A stretch of DNA of 64,000 nucleotides, from NCBI RefSeq assembly GCF_905220365.1, contig NC_061126.1, forward strand, positions 682,001 through 746,000, written 5' to 3'. Each line of letters starts with the position of its first letter. Position 1 is the first letter of the stretch. This DNA is from Vanessa cardui (lineage: Eukaryota > Arthropoda > Insecta > Lepidoptera > Nymphalidae). The position numbers and the translations under genes are program-made. A model generated the notes under the pieces. It worked only from the letters and a program-made list of their open reading frames with translations. It ran no database searches and was not told the DNA's origin. This document shows positions 11,126 to 23,295 of this stretch, in pieces.

Positions 11126-13622
11126 ACTTATCGATTACTCTTGGACAATTAGTCTAGCACGTAAGTCTATATAAGGCGCTACGAGAGGACACTCGTACAC
11201 TATTGTGTGAATCCCTTGTAGGTGATCACCCGTGGCTACTTATATATGTTAGGTATGACCTAGACAAGATGTACTATGTAATCCCAAAGGTATCAGTTAT
11301 GAGGTCTACTATGGAACCCTGCGGACGAACTAGGTAGGTTTCAGGGTCGTCTACTACCAATAACACTTTGGTGATAGAATCGGCATGTTTATAATAATGA
11401 TCATACCAATTTTATATATTTAAAGAAAACAAAGAAGTATGCTCATCAAACATATATCATCATAATATTCCTTGAGGTTGTAATTACGCTTATATCAGTT
11501 ATTATCGTTTGTGAAAAAATATATCTAATAGTTATCTTCGTCAGAGGCACGAAGGTGATTTTGAAATTCAGAAATAAAAATGGTTAAATGAATATGTTCG
11601 AAGCTAAGGCCCTAGATTCTAGGAAAATACTTTCAAATAATTTGGTAAATAGAGTTGACGAATATAGAAAATTAACATGTTATTAGACTCTTAGGATGGG
11701 AGCTTCTTTCTCCCAAAGATAAAAAATCTCGCTATCAAAACTCGGTCTAATGATGGCCATTCAAATACAGTGTGTGAGTGAGGTCCCACTGAAGCCGCCT
11801 AAATTAATCAGTTGCTTTGGATCGACTGATATTGTTTTTACTAAAATTTAGCAGCTCATTGCCAAACATTCACAAAAATATATAAGATAACTTAAGAAAA
11901 AAATACGAACAATCAATACTATTCATATTAATTCTTACTTTTCTTATTTATTTCAATTCAACTATTGCAAAAACTAAAGTATACACCACAAGCGACAATA
12001 AGATAGACAGGCATAATAGATCTGTTATAAAAAAATAAATATATAAGCGTCTCGAATAAATTACGTACTAAAATTTCTCGAAAAGCTTAAATATCTAACG
12101 CTCATTACTTATATTTTTAGAATTCATCATTAAAATATCAAAGAAAATTTCCATTCTTATAATATTTTAGCAATACGTAGATTATTATGAAGACGTAATT
12201 GTTTGTTTTATTCAGGAGAATCAATCATTATAAAATACTGTATAGATTTGATGGTGTTTCTGGTAAATTGAAATGATGGCCTAAATATGTTGATACCGTA
12301 TCGACTTTCTTGGTAATAGTTCAAAATGTTACATCCATTGCGTTCATGAAAAAAGATGTCTAAGTTGATACCCGATTGATCCTTTCTCATATATACCTAC
12401 AGGGTTATTGGTAAATCGACGTATTTCCGTTAGGAGGTGATAGGGGTGACTATTTGCAATAATTTTAACCCCCATAGTGCAAAACTTAACCATCTTTGAG
12501 TTATCGCGGTTTTTAGCTTTTTTCAAAATTTGTCAAAAATGCAACTTTCATTTAAAAAAAGTATCAGTTAAAATCATTTTTTTTTCTTCTGTTTTATAAT
12601 TACGATTAAATACTGGATATTTGTCAAAGTTTAAATAATAATTGTGAATGTGTGAAAAATGTATATTGTACACCGATTTTCTTTTAATTAAGATTTAAAT
12701 AATTTTCGAAATAGGTTACGATATTGATTATTTTCTTTTAGTGCATGCTGTGTTCTTTTTTAAGTAATTGTGACACTTGGAATATAATTTTACTTTTGTT
12801 ATAATATTAAAATCTACTATTTACAAAAATACTATTAACAAACAAACACAATTATATTTAATAAAAATAACAACAACATAAAACAATACTTTAAACATGC
12901 ATCTGAAATCAATCTTTTTATCCTGTGTCTCAACTAATATGGCCGTCGCCCGCCTGCCCGTCAGATATCTTCTCTAACGCTTAGTTGTATGTTCGGTGAC
13001 GTCACTTCATTTTCGTTCAACAATATATTATTGGAATCAGTGTACACATTGTTGAAGAACCAAATACAATAAACAAGTAAAATAAATAGAAGTCATTTCT
13101 CTTCTCCTCTTTTTTAAATTAATTTATTCATTCGCGTGATAATAATGTGTACACATCTTTCGAATGAGCACAAAAGTCCCACTTCATTACTACCGTAATT
13201 ACAAAAAAAACGTATTTATTTTGAGTAATTCAGTTGTGACGCAATAATTTTCATTTTAAAGTATTTTAATGAAAGTTTAATGCTATTTCGAGTCGTCTCT
13301 TTCGAAATTGCGCTCACAGTAAAGTGTCGTCAGCGAATGTTTACATCTGAGAGCTCTTAAAAATTACAAATGAGATAAAAAATCCTCTTTATTATACAAT
13401 CAGTTATTTTATATACATTTAAATAAACCTAACTTAATGATATTAACTATAAGAGCACATTTTGATGATACCGTCGTTTAATAAAAAGGCTGAGACATAA
13501 GGGATTCGTTTTGATATCAATTTAATGAGTTTGCACCCGCTTCTGTTAATTCCTGGATTCAATCAATGTGCTACTCTTATCAGCAGCAAATGCTCGTAAA
13601 TAGATAAAGTAAAAACGTAAAG
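11126..13622. other. Mostly unique AT-rich DNA
   Basis: 11126-11390 may be upstream sequence of the retroelement remnant at 10749. The rest shows no repeat or exon. A TGACGTCA site lies at 12997-13004 in a slightly GC-richer patch (12935-13010). Confidence 0.45.
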
Positions 13623-13899
13623 TAGCAGCCTGTAAATTTCCCACTGCTGGACTGGTGGCCTCCTCTCCCATTAAGGAGAGGGTTTGGAACATATTCCACC
13701 ACGCTGTTCCAATGTGGCTGGTGGATATGGTGCAGAATTCAATGAAATTAGACACATGCAGGTTTTCCTTCACCGCCGAGCTCGAGATGAATTATAAACA
13801 CAAATTAAGCACACATATATATAGTGGTGCTTGACTGGGTTTGAACCCGAAATCATCGGTTAAGATGCACGTGTTCTAGCCACTGGGCCATCTCGGCTC
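13623..13899 (-). mobile_element. Metulj-type SINE
   Basis: Complete except for an internal loss near 13765. The head is followed by a short local duplication, 'atctcggctcatctcgg', at 13890-13906. Confidence 0.85.
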
Positions 13900-14358
13900 A
13901 TCTCGGTTAGAATGTTTGCATCTTAACCGTAAATAGATGTCTCGCTAGAACTACTTCTTAATGTTATACCTTCGACGGACATTAAAGTGACATGGGTCAT
14001 AATTTAAAGTAACATTGTAGATATAATCTATCAAGTGCACATAAAAATTGAACTGCGCTTCCGTCAATCAGTGTAACGTAATGTATCGTACATTGTAAGC
14101 AATAGAAAGTCAAACAATCAAAATATTCTGTATTCAAGTAAGCTCATAATCGCACTTTTGATTCTACATGTTTCAGCATTTAATTAAATGTTAAGTAACT
14201 ACCAAGTTCGGAACGTAACTCAACTCAACTTAAAGTCAATGCAAGAAACTCAGTACTTACTTTGGTAAGAGTTACTTGCACCGACTCGTACGAGACCACA
14301 AACAACAAATACTAACTAACTGCAGGCAGAGGTCATAACAACTTAGCTCTCGAAGTGA

Positions 14359-14650
14359 TTTTTTTTATGATATATTTACCTACAAAGGCAGATTAGCAAA
14401 TGGGTACCTGATGGTTACTGGTCATCCTCGTTTATAGACAATGGTGCTGTAAGAAATATTAACCATTTCTTACATCACAAATGCACCACCAACTTAGGGA
14501 ACTTATTATGTACTTTGTGCCTGTAGTTACACTGACACGCTCACCCTTTAAAACAGAACACAACAGTACTGAGTACTGTTGTATTCTGTTTGGCTATAGA
14601 ATATCTGTGGAACCAACCCAGACGGGCTTATACAAAGTCTTACCACTAAG
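14359..14650 (-). mobile_element. N1 SINE-like repeat
   Basis: Reverse-oriented, moderately diverged. Contains 'actgagtactgttgt' and ends 'acaaagtcttaccact'. Confidence 0.72.
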
Positions 14651-14677
14651 TAACGACTTAAAGAAGGGTTAATTTTT

Positions 14678-14756
14678 TTACAATGCGTTGTCTACGAGTG
14701 ATGGCCACCACTTAACATCTGGTAACATATAACCGGCCTAACTATTACCTAAAAGA
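14678..14756 (+). mobile_element. N1 3' fragment facing its neighbour
   Basis: 'gagtgatggccaccacttaa' to 'ctattacctaaaaga' is the 3' part of N1 in the opposite orientation to the copy ending at 14650. Confidence 0.5.
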
Positions 14757-15042
14757 ATAAATATATCAAGCCGATTGTAAGAACAAAATACACTAATATG
14801 CGATATAAGAATGATATTGTGCTGATATTCTTTGTTACTTTATATTCCGCCTTTGTGTAGAGAGCTCTTTAGCCTATATGGCTGAGTGACTTATTCCTTT
14901 GTGACGTCACAGCATGTCGACTCATAATTTATTTGTTCAATGAATTGGTTACAATTTATTCAATTCTTATGACTACTTATAGTTATTAAGTTATCTTCTA
15001 GCTATATATTATTACGCCATATTTACGTTTCCGTATAACCGT

Positions 15043-15186
15043 TAATTTATTCAAGTAGGCATTTACAAGCATTTTGAAATGTCATTTAACAAACTTTATG
15101 TAAGTGAAGCTACCAGTGGTTCTAAAAGTAGATTCTACCAAGAAGAACCGGCAAGAAAATCAGTAGTTACTCTTTATATACAGTAC
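15043..15186 (-). mobile_element. LINE 3' tail, CR1-like
   Basis: It contains 'tttattcaagtaggcattta' and 'agaagaaccggcaagaaaat', the same layout as the CR1 3' ends at 43425 and 51978 but a different subfamily. No coding part remains. Confidence 0.55.
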
Positions 15187-17187
15187 TTACACATTATATT
15201 TATATTTATTTTTAACTGAGATTAAATAAGTTATCAATTTCTAATTGTAACTATTTATTTTGTTTTTCTTCATCATAATCTCTGCATCGCAGCAGGTCAT
15301 TAACCTTGTCAATCAACGTACACTAAACTTAATTAGAGTTAAAAGTTATTTAATTGTACTTGTTTTATAAGCAACATAGAAATGTAATCTCGATTTACGT
15401 GTTAACATAAATAAGTGCTCAATCAGATGAATCAATATTCCTTTGCTCCCTTTTGTAATCTTGACATCGATTGTAACACGATTTTTATTGCGAGTATTTT
15501 CGACAATTAGCCTCCCCCATTCTTTAAAACATTACGATGAATATCAAAAGGATATATACACATGAGTGCCTTTGAATATGATCAAAAGATTACGAATATT
15601 TTATTATGTACCAGATTAGGTTTATATTTAATCTTACACCAGTTTCACGTGATCATGAGCTTTTGTAATATGCTTATGAAGGTAGATGAAGGGGATCAAT
15701 TTCGACTTTAAATATACCGTAAAATTTCCAACAGAAAGGATCAGTGCTGCTCATCATAACGTATTTCGCCTCGCAGGTTCTTCCTTGTAATAATGAGGGT
15801 TCAAAAGACCCATGGTCAATAATTTGCTTAGTTTAATAATTTATCGACCAAATGCTTTTAATTTTTTGCTTATAATAAATGTATTTTTATTAATAAATCG
15901 ATATAACTAAACAAGTATTGTATCGTCTTCTAAGACTACTAGATATTATTTCATGTCTCAATTGGGAGGTGGTAATATTAAGTTCTTGATAGTGTAGTAC
16001 TTCTTTAATTTAAGTTTATTGGGTAGTTTTTTTGATTTAAATAATGAATATTAAGTAACAGCTCACAGAAGAAGATTCTGTATATACTCAGTTTTTAATC
16101 TTTACTTTAATAATATTAAAGATTAAACAGTTAAATAAATCTATAATAATAAATGATTTTATAATAGTATATAAAATATGGAATCGCGCTTTGATGAGAA
16201 TATAAATATTAAATCATAATATAACTTAGAAAAAGAAATCTATTCACACTTCTTATATTATATGCAAGTATAGTCTAAATGGTCACGGTCGGTTTGGTAT
16301 TACATATATTCCCTTAGGAATGATTACGTGAGAGGTCTGTCGCCAAATACATAATGTCTGCTGTACGAATAGACACGGTGTGACGTCATCCTGGTTTATA
16401 AGAACAATTTATGGATGCTAAGAAATATTATATAAATATAAACTAACAGTCCGTATATTTTTGACAATCTTAGAGAGGCCTTTGTTCAACAGTGGATGAG
16501 AGCAGTATGAGTATGGAGCTTAAAGCTAAGACTATACAGAGTATATTATACAAGTGGATAAAAAGCTGTGTAATTGATTTGTTAATTTTGTTATTTTTCA
16601 AGTAAAATAAACTTAAAAGTTATTTTAAGCTGAATAACAATGTAACTACTTGTTATCGTTATTTTATTTATATTTTATTATATGTAGATATTTAAGCAAC
16701 GTTTAACCATTTTACCGAATTTAAAATAGTTATTTTGATTTATATTTCAATGCAATAAAATCAAATTAAGAACTAGAATTTAGGTTTACTTACATTCTAT
16801 AATAAGTTATACCTAACTAAGTTAATAGATTTAAAGTATTCTTAAGTAATAATTAATAAAAACCCAAGTTAGAAGTCTTATAAAGTATTTTTGAAGATTT
16901 ATAATTTTAGCATAAATACTAAAATAATCGAAACTTTCGGAAAAGTTCCGTAAAGTTCAGACTAAGTCTCGGATTTCGAAACATAATCTTGTATTTCGAA
17001 ATTAAAAGTTGAAAGGTATAACGACATCGCAAAACTTTTATATTAAAAATTCGTTCCTTAAAAGAACGTCAACGAAACTTTATGTTAAGATGATAAAAAA
17101 TTTAAGGCTGTATAATTGATAACTCCTCGTTGAAAATGAAATATTATTTAAGTTTTACTTTGATTAAGTATTATTTTCATAGACTTG
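15187..17187. other. AT-rich DNA, little recognised
   Basis: Apart from the RTE scrap at 16474 nothing is assigned. TGACGTCA lies at 16381-16388, and another at 14902-14909 just to the left. Confidence 0.45.
16474..16520 (+). mobile_element. RTE-like LINE 3' scrap
   Basis: The plus strand encodes EAFVQQWMRAV and a stop, matching the EAYVQQW tail seen at 36755. Nothing else of the element is recognisable. Confidence 0.4.
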
Positions 17188-17262
17188 GATGCTTCGCTGG
17201 TTTAGTGGTCGTTCAAGATTCGGAGGTCCTGAGGTCTGTTTCCCGGTCGAAATAAAAGGTAT
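17188..17262 (+). repeat. tRNA-like SINE head, degenerate
   Basis: 'gctggtttagtggtcgttca' has an A-box-like core and 'ggtctgtttcccggtc' a poor B box. No cloverleaf with good stems is apparent, so this is read as a SINE head and not a tRNA gene. Confidence 0.4.
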
Positions 17263-17322
17263 TAATACAAACAACAAGCCAAATAAGGTTTTTCTTTTAG
17301 TTGGGTCGATTGATTATTAAAA

Positions 17323-17452
17323 CATTTTCTGCCACGCACAACCACTTTGTTAATCTGCTTTCACCGGCTGTATTTCCGAACCAAAACGACTTTTGCAAGG
17401 TTGGGAACCTTCAAGAAAAGAGCGTACTCTCGTGCGTGCTCATTTGCCCTTA
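17323..17452 (+). mobile_element. Jockey-like LINE 3' fragment
   Basis: Same tail as at 23008: 'ctgccacgcacaaccacttt', then 'aaccttcaagaaaagagcgt'. It is more diverged and lacks the 3' UTR. Confidence 0.6.
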
Positions 17453-18000
17453 GATCCTAAAAAATATTTAAGTAATAAAATATTTTTTTATTCAATCAAA
17501 TTTTAAACATTTAAGTAGTCATTACATTTATAATTATTCTGCCTAGAAATTAGCAATTACTAAGTAATTGATTGCTTATCATAAATAAAATCTTGTATTG
17601 AGCTTTGTGCATCATTTGCTTGATTTATCATTATTTTGTGTAGTAGCAATCCAGAGTCCACAATTTCAGAATCCTTACGCTCTTTAGAAAGTGCCTAAAA
17701 CAGTTTTTCTTTCCGATTATGCTAGTTTAATGACAGTAAGACAATCTGTGTACGCATTTTTAAAATCATTTATTTTATTGATAATAAACAGCACGTTACA
17801 TTTTATAGATCAACAAGATAATTGAAGATTTATATAATTTTAAATTTACTACTTCATAAGTATAAATAAGGCTGTATCATTTTTCATTTGGAGAGAATTT
17901 ATATTACGATTCAATGTTGACAGTATTTTTGCCGCGTGATTGTAATTTGTACGGTAGCTATTTTAATATTGTAAAGTAAAAAAAAAAAGTAAAAGTAAAG
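17453..18000. other. AT-rich DNA, nothing recognised
   Basis: No repeat or exon found apart from the A-rich run beside the SINE at 18001. Confidence 0.45.
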
Positions 18001-18295
18001 TAACAGCCTGTACATTTCCCACTGCTGAGATAAGGCCTCCTCTTCCATTAAGGAGAGGGTTTGAAACATATTCCACCACGCTGTTCCAATGCGGGTTGGT
18101 GGAATGAACATGTGGCAGAATTTCGATGAAATTAGACACATGCAGGTTTCCTCACGATGTTTTCCTTCACCGCCGAGCACGAGATGAATTATAAACACAA
18201 TTAAGCACATATATATATAGTGGTGCTTGCCTGGGTTTGAACCCGCAATCATCGGTTAAGATGCACGCGTTCTAACCACTGGGCCATCTCAGCTC
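18001..18295 (-). mobile_element. Metulj-type SINE
   Basis: Complete copy. The sequence next to its tail (17969-18000) is an A-rich 'aaaaaaaaagtaaaagtaaag' run. Confidence 0.85.
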
Positions 18296-18646
18296 ATTTT
18301 TTATTTTAATATTGACTTATATTAATTTAAGTAATTCAAATTTAAATGAATCTCGTAGGGAAATAAGTTTAACGCTTATATGAGGCGAGGCGTGCGATAA
18401 ATTGGGTCCAAAGACAATGAGCACTCACGCGTGTGTGCGCCCGTTACTAACATAATATTGTAGGTAATTTTATTACTAACATTATATTATGCTAAACCTG
18501 GAAAATATTATTATTATAAAAAACTGAAAGGTCACAAATTCTCAAATATGGTTTGTATAGTGTCTTTAATACCATTATAATAGGCAAAATTAGGGAACGA
18601 AACACATTTGCAGAAAAAAATGTGGCTCAGACAGATAGGAGTGTTT

Positions 18647-18930
18647 TTTTATGGTATAGGTTGGCGCTTGAGCATATAGGGCACCTGATGATTAGTGGTC
18701 ACCATCACCCATAGACAATGAAGTTGTAAGAAATATTAACTATTCCTTATATCGTCAATGTGCCACCAACCTTGGTAACTAAGATGTTATGTCCCTTGTG
18801 CCTGTAGTGATACTGGCTCACTCACCCTTCAAACTGGAACACAACAATATTGAGTACTGTTATTTGGCGGTAGAATACCTTATGAGTGGGTGGTACCTAC
18901 ACAGACGGGCTTGCACAAAGCCCTACCACC
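18647..18930 (-). mobile_element. N1 SINE-like repeat
   Basis: Full-length reverse copy from 'atggtataggttggcgcttg' to 'gcacaaagccctaccacc'. Confidence 0.82.
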
Positions 18931-19092
18931 GCGTAATTACTGGGTATTCCGGTGTATTGGGGTGCACTTGGTGTCTGGGGCACCGACGTGTTTCAAACAC
19001 TCCCTCACTTCCCCGTGGAGGAAATGAGAAAAGAGTTATTGCACAGAAAGAATCGATACTGAGTGGCTACACTCATTAGTTATTATTTTAGT

Positions 19093-19275
19093 AACAACAA
19101 TACTAACTATTGCTGTTTTTCATATGAAGGTAACTACAGTGAACATAGAATCTTAGTTCCCAGAGTTGATGGCGTATCGGTGTTATGTAAGTAATATTTT
19201 TTTGCAGCGCCTTTGTCTATTGCAATGGTGACCACTTACTATAAGATGGTCTATGTATTATAATATCCTTTTTAA
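19093..19275 (+). mobile_element. Diverged N1 fragment, opposite orientation
   Basis: 'atagaatcttagttcccaga', 'gcgcctttgtctattgcaat' and 'gtgaccacttactataag' follow N1 in sense. The first third is lost. Confidence 0.55.
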
Positions 19276-19284
19276 AAGTAGAAT

Positions 19285-19582
19285 ACAAACAACAACAACA
19301 ACAACAACAGCCTGTAAATTCCCACTGCTAGGCTAATGGCCTCCTCTCCCTTTGAGGAGAAGGTTTGGAACGTATTCCACCACGCTGTTCCAATGCGGGT
19401 TGGTGGCAGAATTTCTATGAAATTTGTCACGTGCAGGATTCCTCACGATGTTTTCCTTCACCGCTGAGCTGAGATAAATTATAAAGACAAATTAAGCACA
19501 TGAATCAGCGGTGCTTGCCTGGGTTTGAACTCGCAATCATCGGTTAAGATGCACGCGTTCTAACCCTGGGCCCTCTCGTCTC
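19285..19582 (-). mobile_element. Metulj-type SINE with (CAA)n tail
   Basis: Complete copy with a small deletion near 19407. Its 3' tail is a pure (CAA)n run at 19287-19309, the clearest tail microsatellite of the family here. Confidence 0.85.
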
Positions 19583-20425
19583 AATAAAGAATAATAAGAA
19601 GTTAATATTTCAAAAATGGCTTCGTTTATGTTACTGTTGTTTAAATTAGTATAGTAGTATAAATAGTATAGTAGTATTATTAGTTAGTTTTGGTCATATT
19701 AGATCGTACGAAACAATATGATCGCCTTAATAATAATAAAGGTGGCAACACGTGTGGGTCTCTCGGCTAATTGTGAGGAAAATGGACTTTTACCGGGTTA
19801 TTGGACTAAGCGATTATTCACAGGAAGCTTTGGATTTCACGGTCCCATATAAACGGGTCGCGATTAAATTATAAACGATTTAACTTAATATCACTTACGG
19901 TTACCGGTTGCAATTTTAATTGTCAACTTATAAATTACTTTAGAACGTATTTTAACGTAACAATATTATTGAAGACTAAGTATGATAAACGTGTCAAAGT
20001 ATACCTATCGATGAAAATTATTAATGACTTTGACTTAGATAAATCCATAAAACGACAAAGAAAGAACAGAAAATGATCGTCTGACTGCCTAGATAATAAC
20101 GTGTTGGAACCAAAGGATATATATACGCTGAAGTTTGCAACTTAAAAATGATCGATAAAAATTAAATGATTTAAGATTTTTCATCTCACATATTTCAATA
20201 GCTCTTAAATTTTAAATAAAATGCAATAGTATTATTTATTTATGTTATAAGTGTCAAAGGAGCAGGACCCTCATGTCATGGAAAGTTCAAGACCTCGAGG
20301 TGCAAAGAGCGTCGCGCCCGAAATTTAAAAAAAAAGGGCCTCGAAAACTCTTGCCCACATTAAGATTAGATCTTGCGCCACCACTGGTGTAACAACCACG
20401 GCCTCCTGTGCAAAGGGCCTCGCGC

Positions 20426-20788
20426 ACAAAATTTTAAAAAGTACAACAGAACATAAGAATCAGAGTACTGAAAAAAAACAAAAAACTGTATCTTGCCCAC
20501 ATTAAGATTAGATCTTACTCCACTGCGCTCATGGACATCTTAGATACTGGGGGGTTAGATACTTGCAGGTGCGTTTCCGGTCTTTAAGTACAGAGTACGT
20601 AAAAGCAAGTAGTACAAAATTTTAAAAAGTACAACAGAACATAAGAATCAGAGTACTGAAAAAAAACAAAAAGCTGTATCTTGCCCACATTAAGATTAGA
20701 TCTTACTCCACTGCGCTCATGGACATCTTAGATACTGGGGGGTTAGATACTTGCAGGTGCGTTTTCGGTCTTTAAGGACAGAGTACGT
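20426..20788. repeat. 188-bp tandem duplication with degenerate third unit upstream
   Basis: Unit 1 (20426-20613) and unit 2 (20614-20788) are nearly identical; I see only a handful of differences, for example 'gtttccgg' versus 'gttttcgg'. The words 'cttgcccacattaagattag' and 'gcctcgcgcacaaaatttt' or close variants also occur at 20263-20425, a more diverged unit. No long open frame is present. The near-identity of the two units points to recent duplication or homogenisation. Confidence 0.9.
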
Positions 20789-21120
20789 TCTTTTCTTCTT
20801 CCATAACAGTCATTTCATTGGAGCGAATTTCAACTACAATCTTATGCCTGACAAGCTCAGTCAACTAAAGTGTTAATCTTTGGCGGTATGATATGGGCGT
20901 ATGTCAATCCGATATATTATGGCTTACATAAAGCCCAACGACCACGACAAATATAACCTTTCAATTATTTATTAAATAAGTTAATTGTGAATAATTCAAT
21001 TGTTATATCCAGAGATCGTCAAAGTTAAAAATTTCTAAGTTAAGCCAATGGAATATACAATTTTAACTTTATCTCCGTTCGTCGTTGTAAACTATTTTAA
21101 ATGTTAAACCTTAGCGCACG

Positions 21121-21300
21121 AGAGTTCTAATAAAAACTCATTTCTTCGTATCTGTAAGTCACTTCCATCGAGTTGAGGGCTCATCTAACTACAGATGCAA
21201 CTTTAAACTAGTTTCGAATTCCTTATTGAGAAGTTTAATTAATTCCTTAGGTAAAAAATTGTGAAGGCTTCAGAGGTTTGTTGTTTTATTTATCTGTTTT
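21121..21300 (-). repeat. Unclassified diverged repeat, copy 2 of 2
   Basis: Partner of 8571-8760. The minus-strand relic reads FLPKELIKLLNKEF, then SLKLHL and a stop. The adjacent minus frame at 21270-21455 (with PKEKTRGFWYNNLVKQ) may be the upstream part of the same decayed protein in another frame. Confidence 0.55.
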
Positions 21301-21655
21301 ACAAGATTGTTATACCAAAATCCGCGTGTTTTTTCTTTAGGCATTACTAATGATGAACTTGCATTGTGCCCTACAAAATAAATTAACATATTTAAATAAC
21401 ACAACAGTTGCTTAAACAAATCCATCTTAGTGTTCCCGCTACTTTTTAGGCTCATTTTGCAGTTATCTCCAATGACGTTATATCACATGATGGGATTGAT
21501 CGCTAAACCGTCAATCAAGAGTCAAGTCAGTCTAGATATAGCTTATCCGATTTTACAATGTCTATTTTGTTACAAATTTAAATCATGAATATCAAATACG
21601 TAACTACGACCGAGAGTTATAGTGGTGATAAAAAAGGAACAATTTGTATATAATA

Positions 21656-22817
21656 GGTCGGGGAAAAAGTTTCTTCGTATTTTATATGAAAATTCAAAAA
21701 GTTTTTTTTATAGTTTATTTACATTTGACTAAAGTATGTAGGTGCCATTTTGTTCCATAACTTTTTGCCATCTTGTTGGTAGTGACATGATCCCATTGCT
21801 GTAAAAATTTTGGGTCAGGACTATACGGCGGATGCATTAATACCTCCCAGCCAAACTCTCGTAATTTTTGTTGAGTGGCTAAAGATGTGTGAGGTCTAGC
21901 GTTGTCATTGTGAAAAACCACACCCCCTCTGTTGATCAATTCTGGCCGCTTTCTCTCAATTTCTTGCTTCAATCTCATCAATTGTTCGCAATACAGTTCT
22001 GAATCGATGGTCCTGCCGGGCGGTAACAGCTCATAATGAATGATGCCCTTCCAATCCCACCATACACACAGCATTACCTTGTTGCGAGTTAATCCGGGTT
22101 TTGCCACAGTCTGTAAAGCTTGACCGGCCTTTGACCACGATCTTTTTCGCACGTTCTTGTCGTATGTGATCCACTTTTCATCACCAGTTATCAGCTTCTT
22201 CAAAAATGGTTCGGTTTCATTACGTCGTAATAAAGAATCACAAATGAGTACACGGTTCATTAGGTTTCTTTCAGTGAGTTCATGAGACACCCATATATCG
22301 AGCTTTTTTGTGTACCCAGCTTTATTCAAATGAGTCAAAACCGTTTTGTGGACAATTGCCAGTTCTTCAGCTACATCGTAACTACTAATATGCCGATCTT
22401 GCTCCACTTTTTCAAAAATGGCATCTATTTTGTCCGTAACAGGGCGACCAGAGCGAGATGCATCTTTGATATCAAAATTTCCGGCGTGAAAACGCTTAAA
22501 CCAAACTTGCGCCACCCTCACAGATACTGCATTAGGTCCATAAACATCACAAATTTTTTTCGCGGCTTGAGTTGCATTTTTACCATTTTTATAGTAAAAT
22601 TTTAAAATGTATCGAATTTCTTCTTTAGATTCACTCATTTTAACAACAACAAAAACAAATGAAAATCACACAAATTCCTAATTTGAATTTGGAAGTGCCT
22701 TCTTTAAAATTAAAACTTTTTAATGATACCAAAACCAGCCAGATACAAATGGTATAGCCAAAGAGATTTTATTACAAGTTCATATATACTATATGCGAAA
22801 AGACTTTTTCCCCAACC
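21656..22817 (-). mobile_element. mariner transposon (DD34D group), defective
   Basis: TA lies at both ends (21654-21655 and 22818-22819). The terminal inverted repeats read GGTCGGGGAAAAAGT on the left and, reversed, GGTTGGGGAAAAAGT on the right, with weaker similarity continuing to about 28 bp. Length is 1162 bp, slightly below the usual 1.25-1.3 kb, in keeping with a deletion in the transposase gene. The element is inserted in otherwise plain AT-rich DNA. Confidence 0.95.
21715..22638 (-). pseudogene. mariner transposase, third catalytic Asp deleted
   Basis: The reading frame is open for 307 residues, against about 345 for complete mariner transposases. The N-terminal HTH region (about 5-110) contains WFKRFHAGNFD and SRSGRP. 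The catalytic domain keeps TGDEKWI (first Asp) and HNDNARPH (second Asp), then HPPYSPD. After YSPD the expected LAPSDYH segment with the third Asp is absent. The following text, FLQQWDHVTTNKMAKSYG, is the normal C-terminal end read in the wrong frame. One deletion of roughly 100 bp therefore removed the third Asp and shifted the frame. It cannot supply active transposase, although the TIRs might still be mobilised in trans. Confidence 0.93.
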
Positions 22818-23007
22818 TAATACATTACTAATTATTACTATTTTATTATATTTTTTTGTTTTTGGACAAGTTTTTTTCCATTCTGACATTACATTTACAA
22901 TTACATACGACATTACACTCTATACAAAGATTACCATGACTTTGATTGAATGAGATAAATAACGCATGTATTAATAAATAACTGTTTTATTTACTAATGA
23001 TTAATAT

Positions 23008-23295
23008 TTAATTTTTTATTTCACCAACATACCTCGATGTCAGAAAATTCACAACAGCGCGATTTCTTAGACATTTTCTGCCTCGCACAACCACTTTGTG
23101 GAACCAGCTTTTGCCGGCGGTTTTTCCGAACCGATACGACATGGGAACCTTCAAGAAAAGAGCGTACTCCTTCCTTAAAGGCCAATAACGCACCTGCAAG
23201 CTCCCTGGTATTGCAAATGTCCATGGGCGGTGGTAGTCACTTTCCATCAGATGAGCCTCTTGCTTCTTTGCCACCTATCTCATAAAAAAAAAACT
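23008..23295 (+). mobile_element. Jockey-like LINE 3' end
   Basis: The plus strand encodes FLPRTTTLWNQLLP, then VFPNRYDMGTFKKRAY, ending at TAA (23186-23188). This is the C-terminal tail pattern of many insect non-LTR retrotransposon reverse transcriptases. A short 3' UTR, 'gggcggtggtagtcactttc', and an A-run (23283-23293) follow. It is 5'-truncated, typical of LINE insertions. The exact clade is not settled. Confidence 0.75.

Noticed and set aside
17911..18252. 113-codon minus frame, with similar frames at 51346, 60815 and 13546
   Set aside because: These are chance frames through Metulj SINE copies; the same peptide text recurs because the SINE recurs.
20426..20788. CRISPR-like array
   Set aside because: Only two units of 188 bp with no spacers, in a eukaryotic genome.
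22282..22605. 107-codon plus frame
   Set aside because: Antisense shadow of the mariner transposase.
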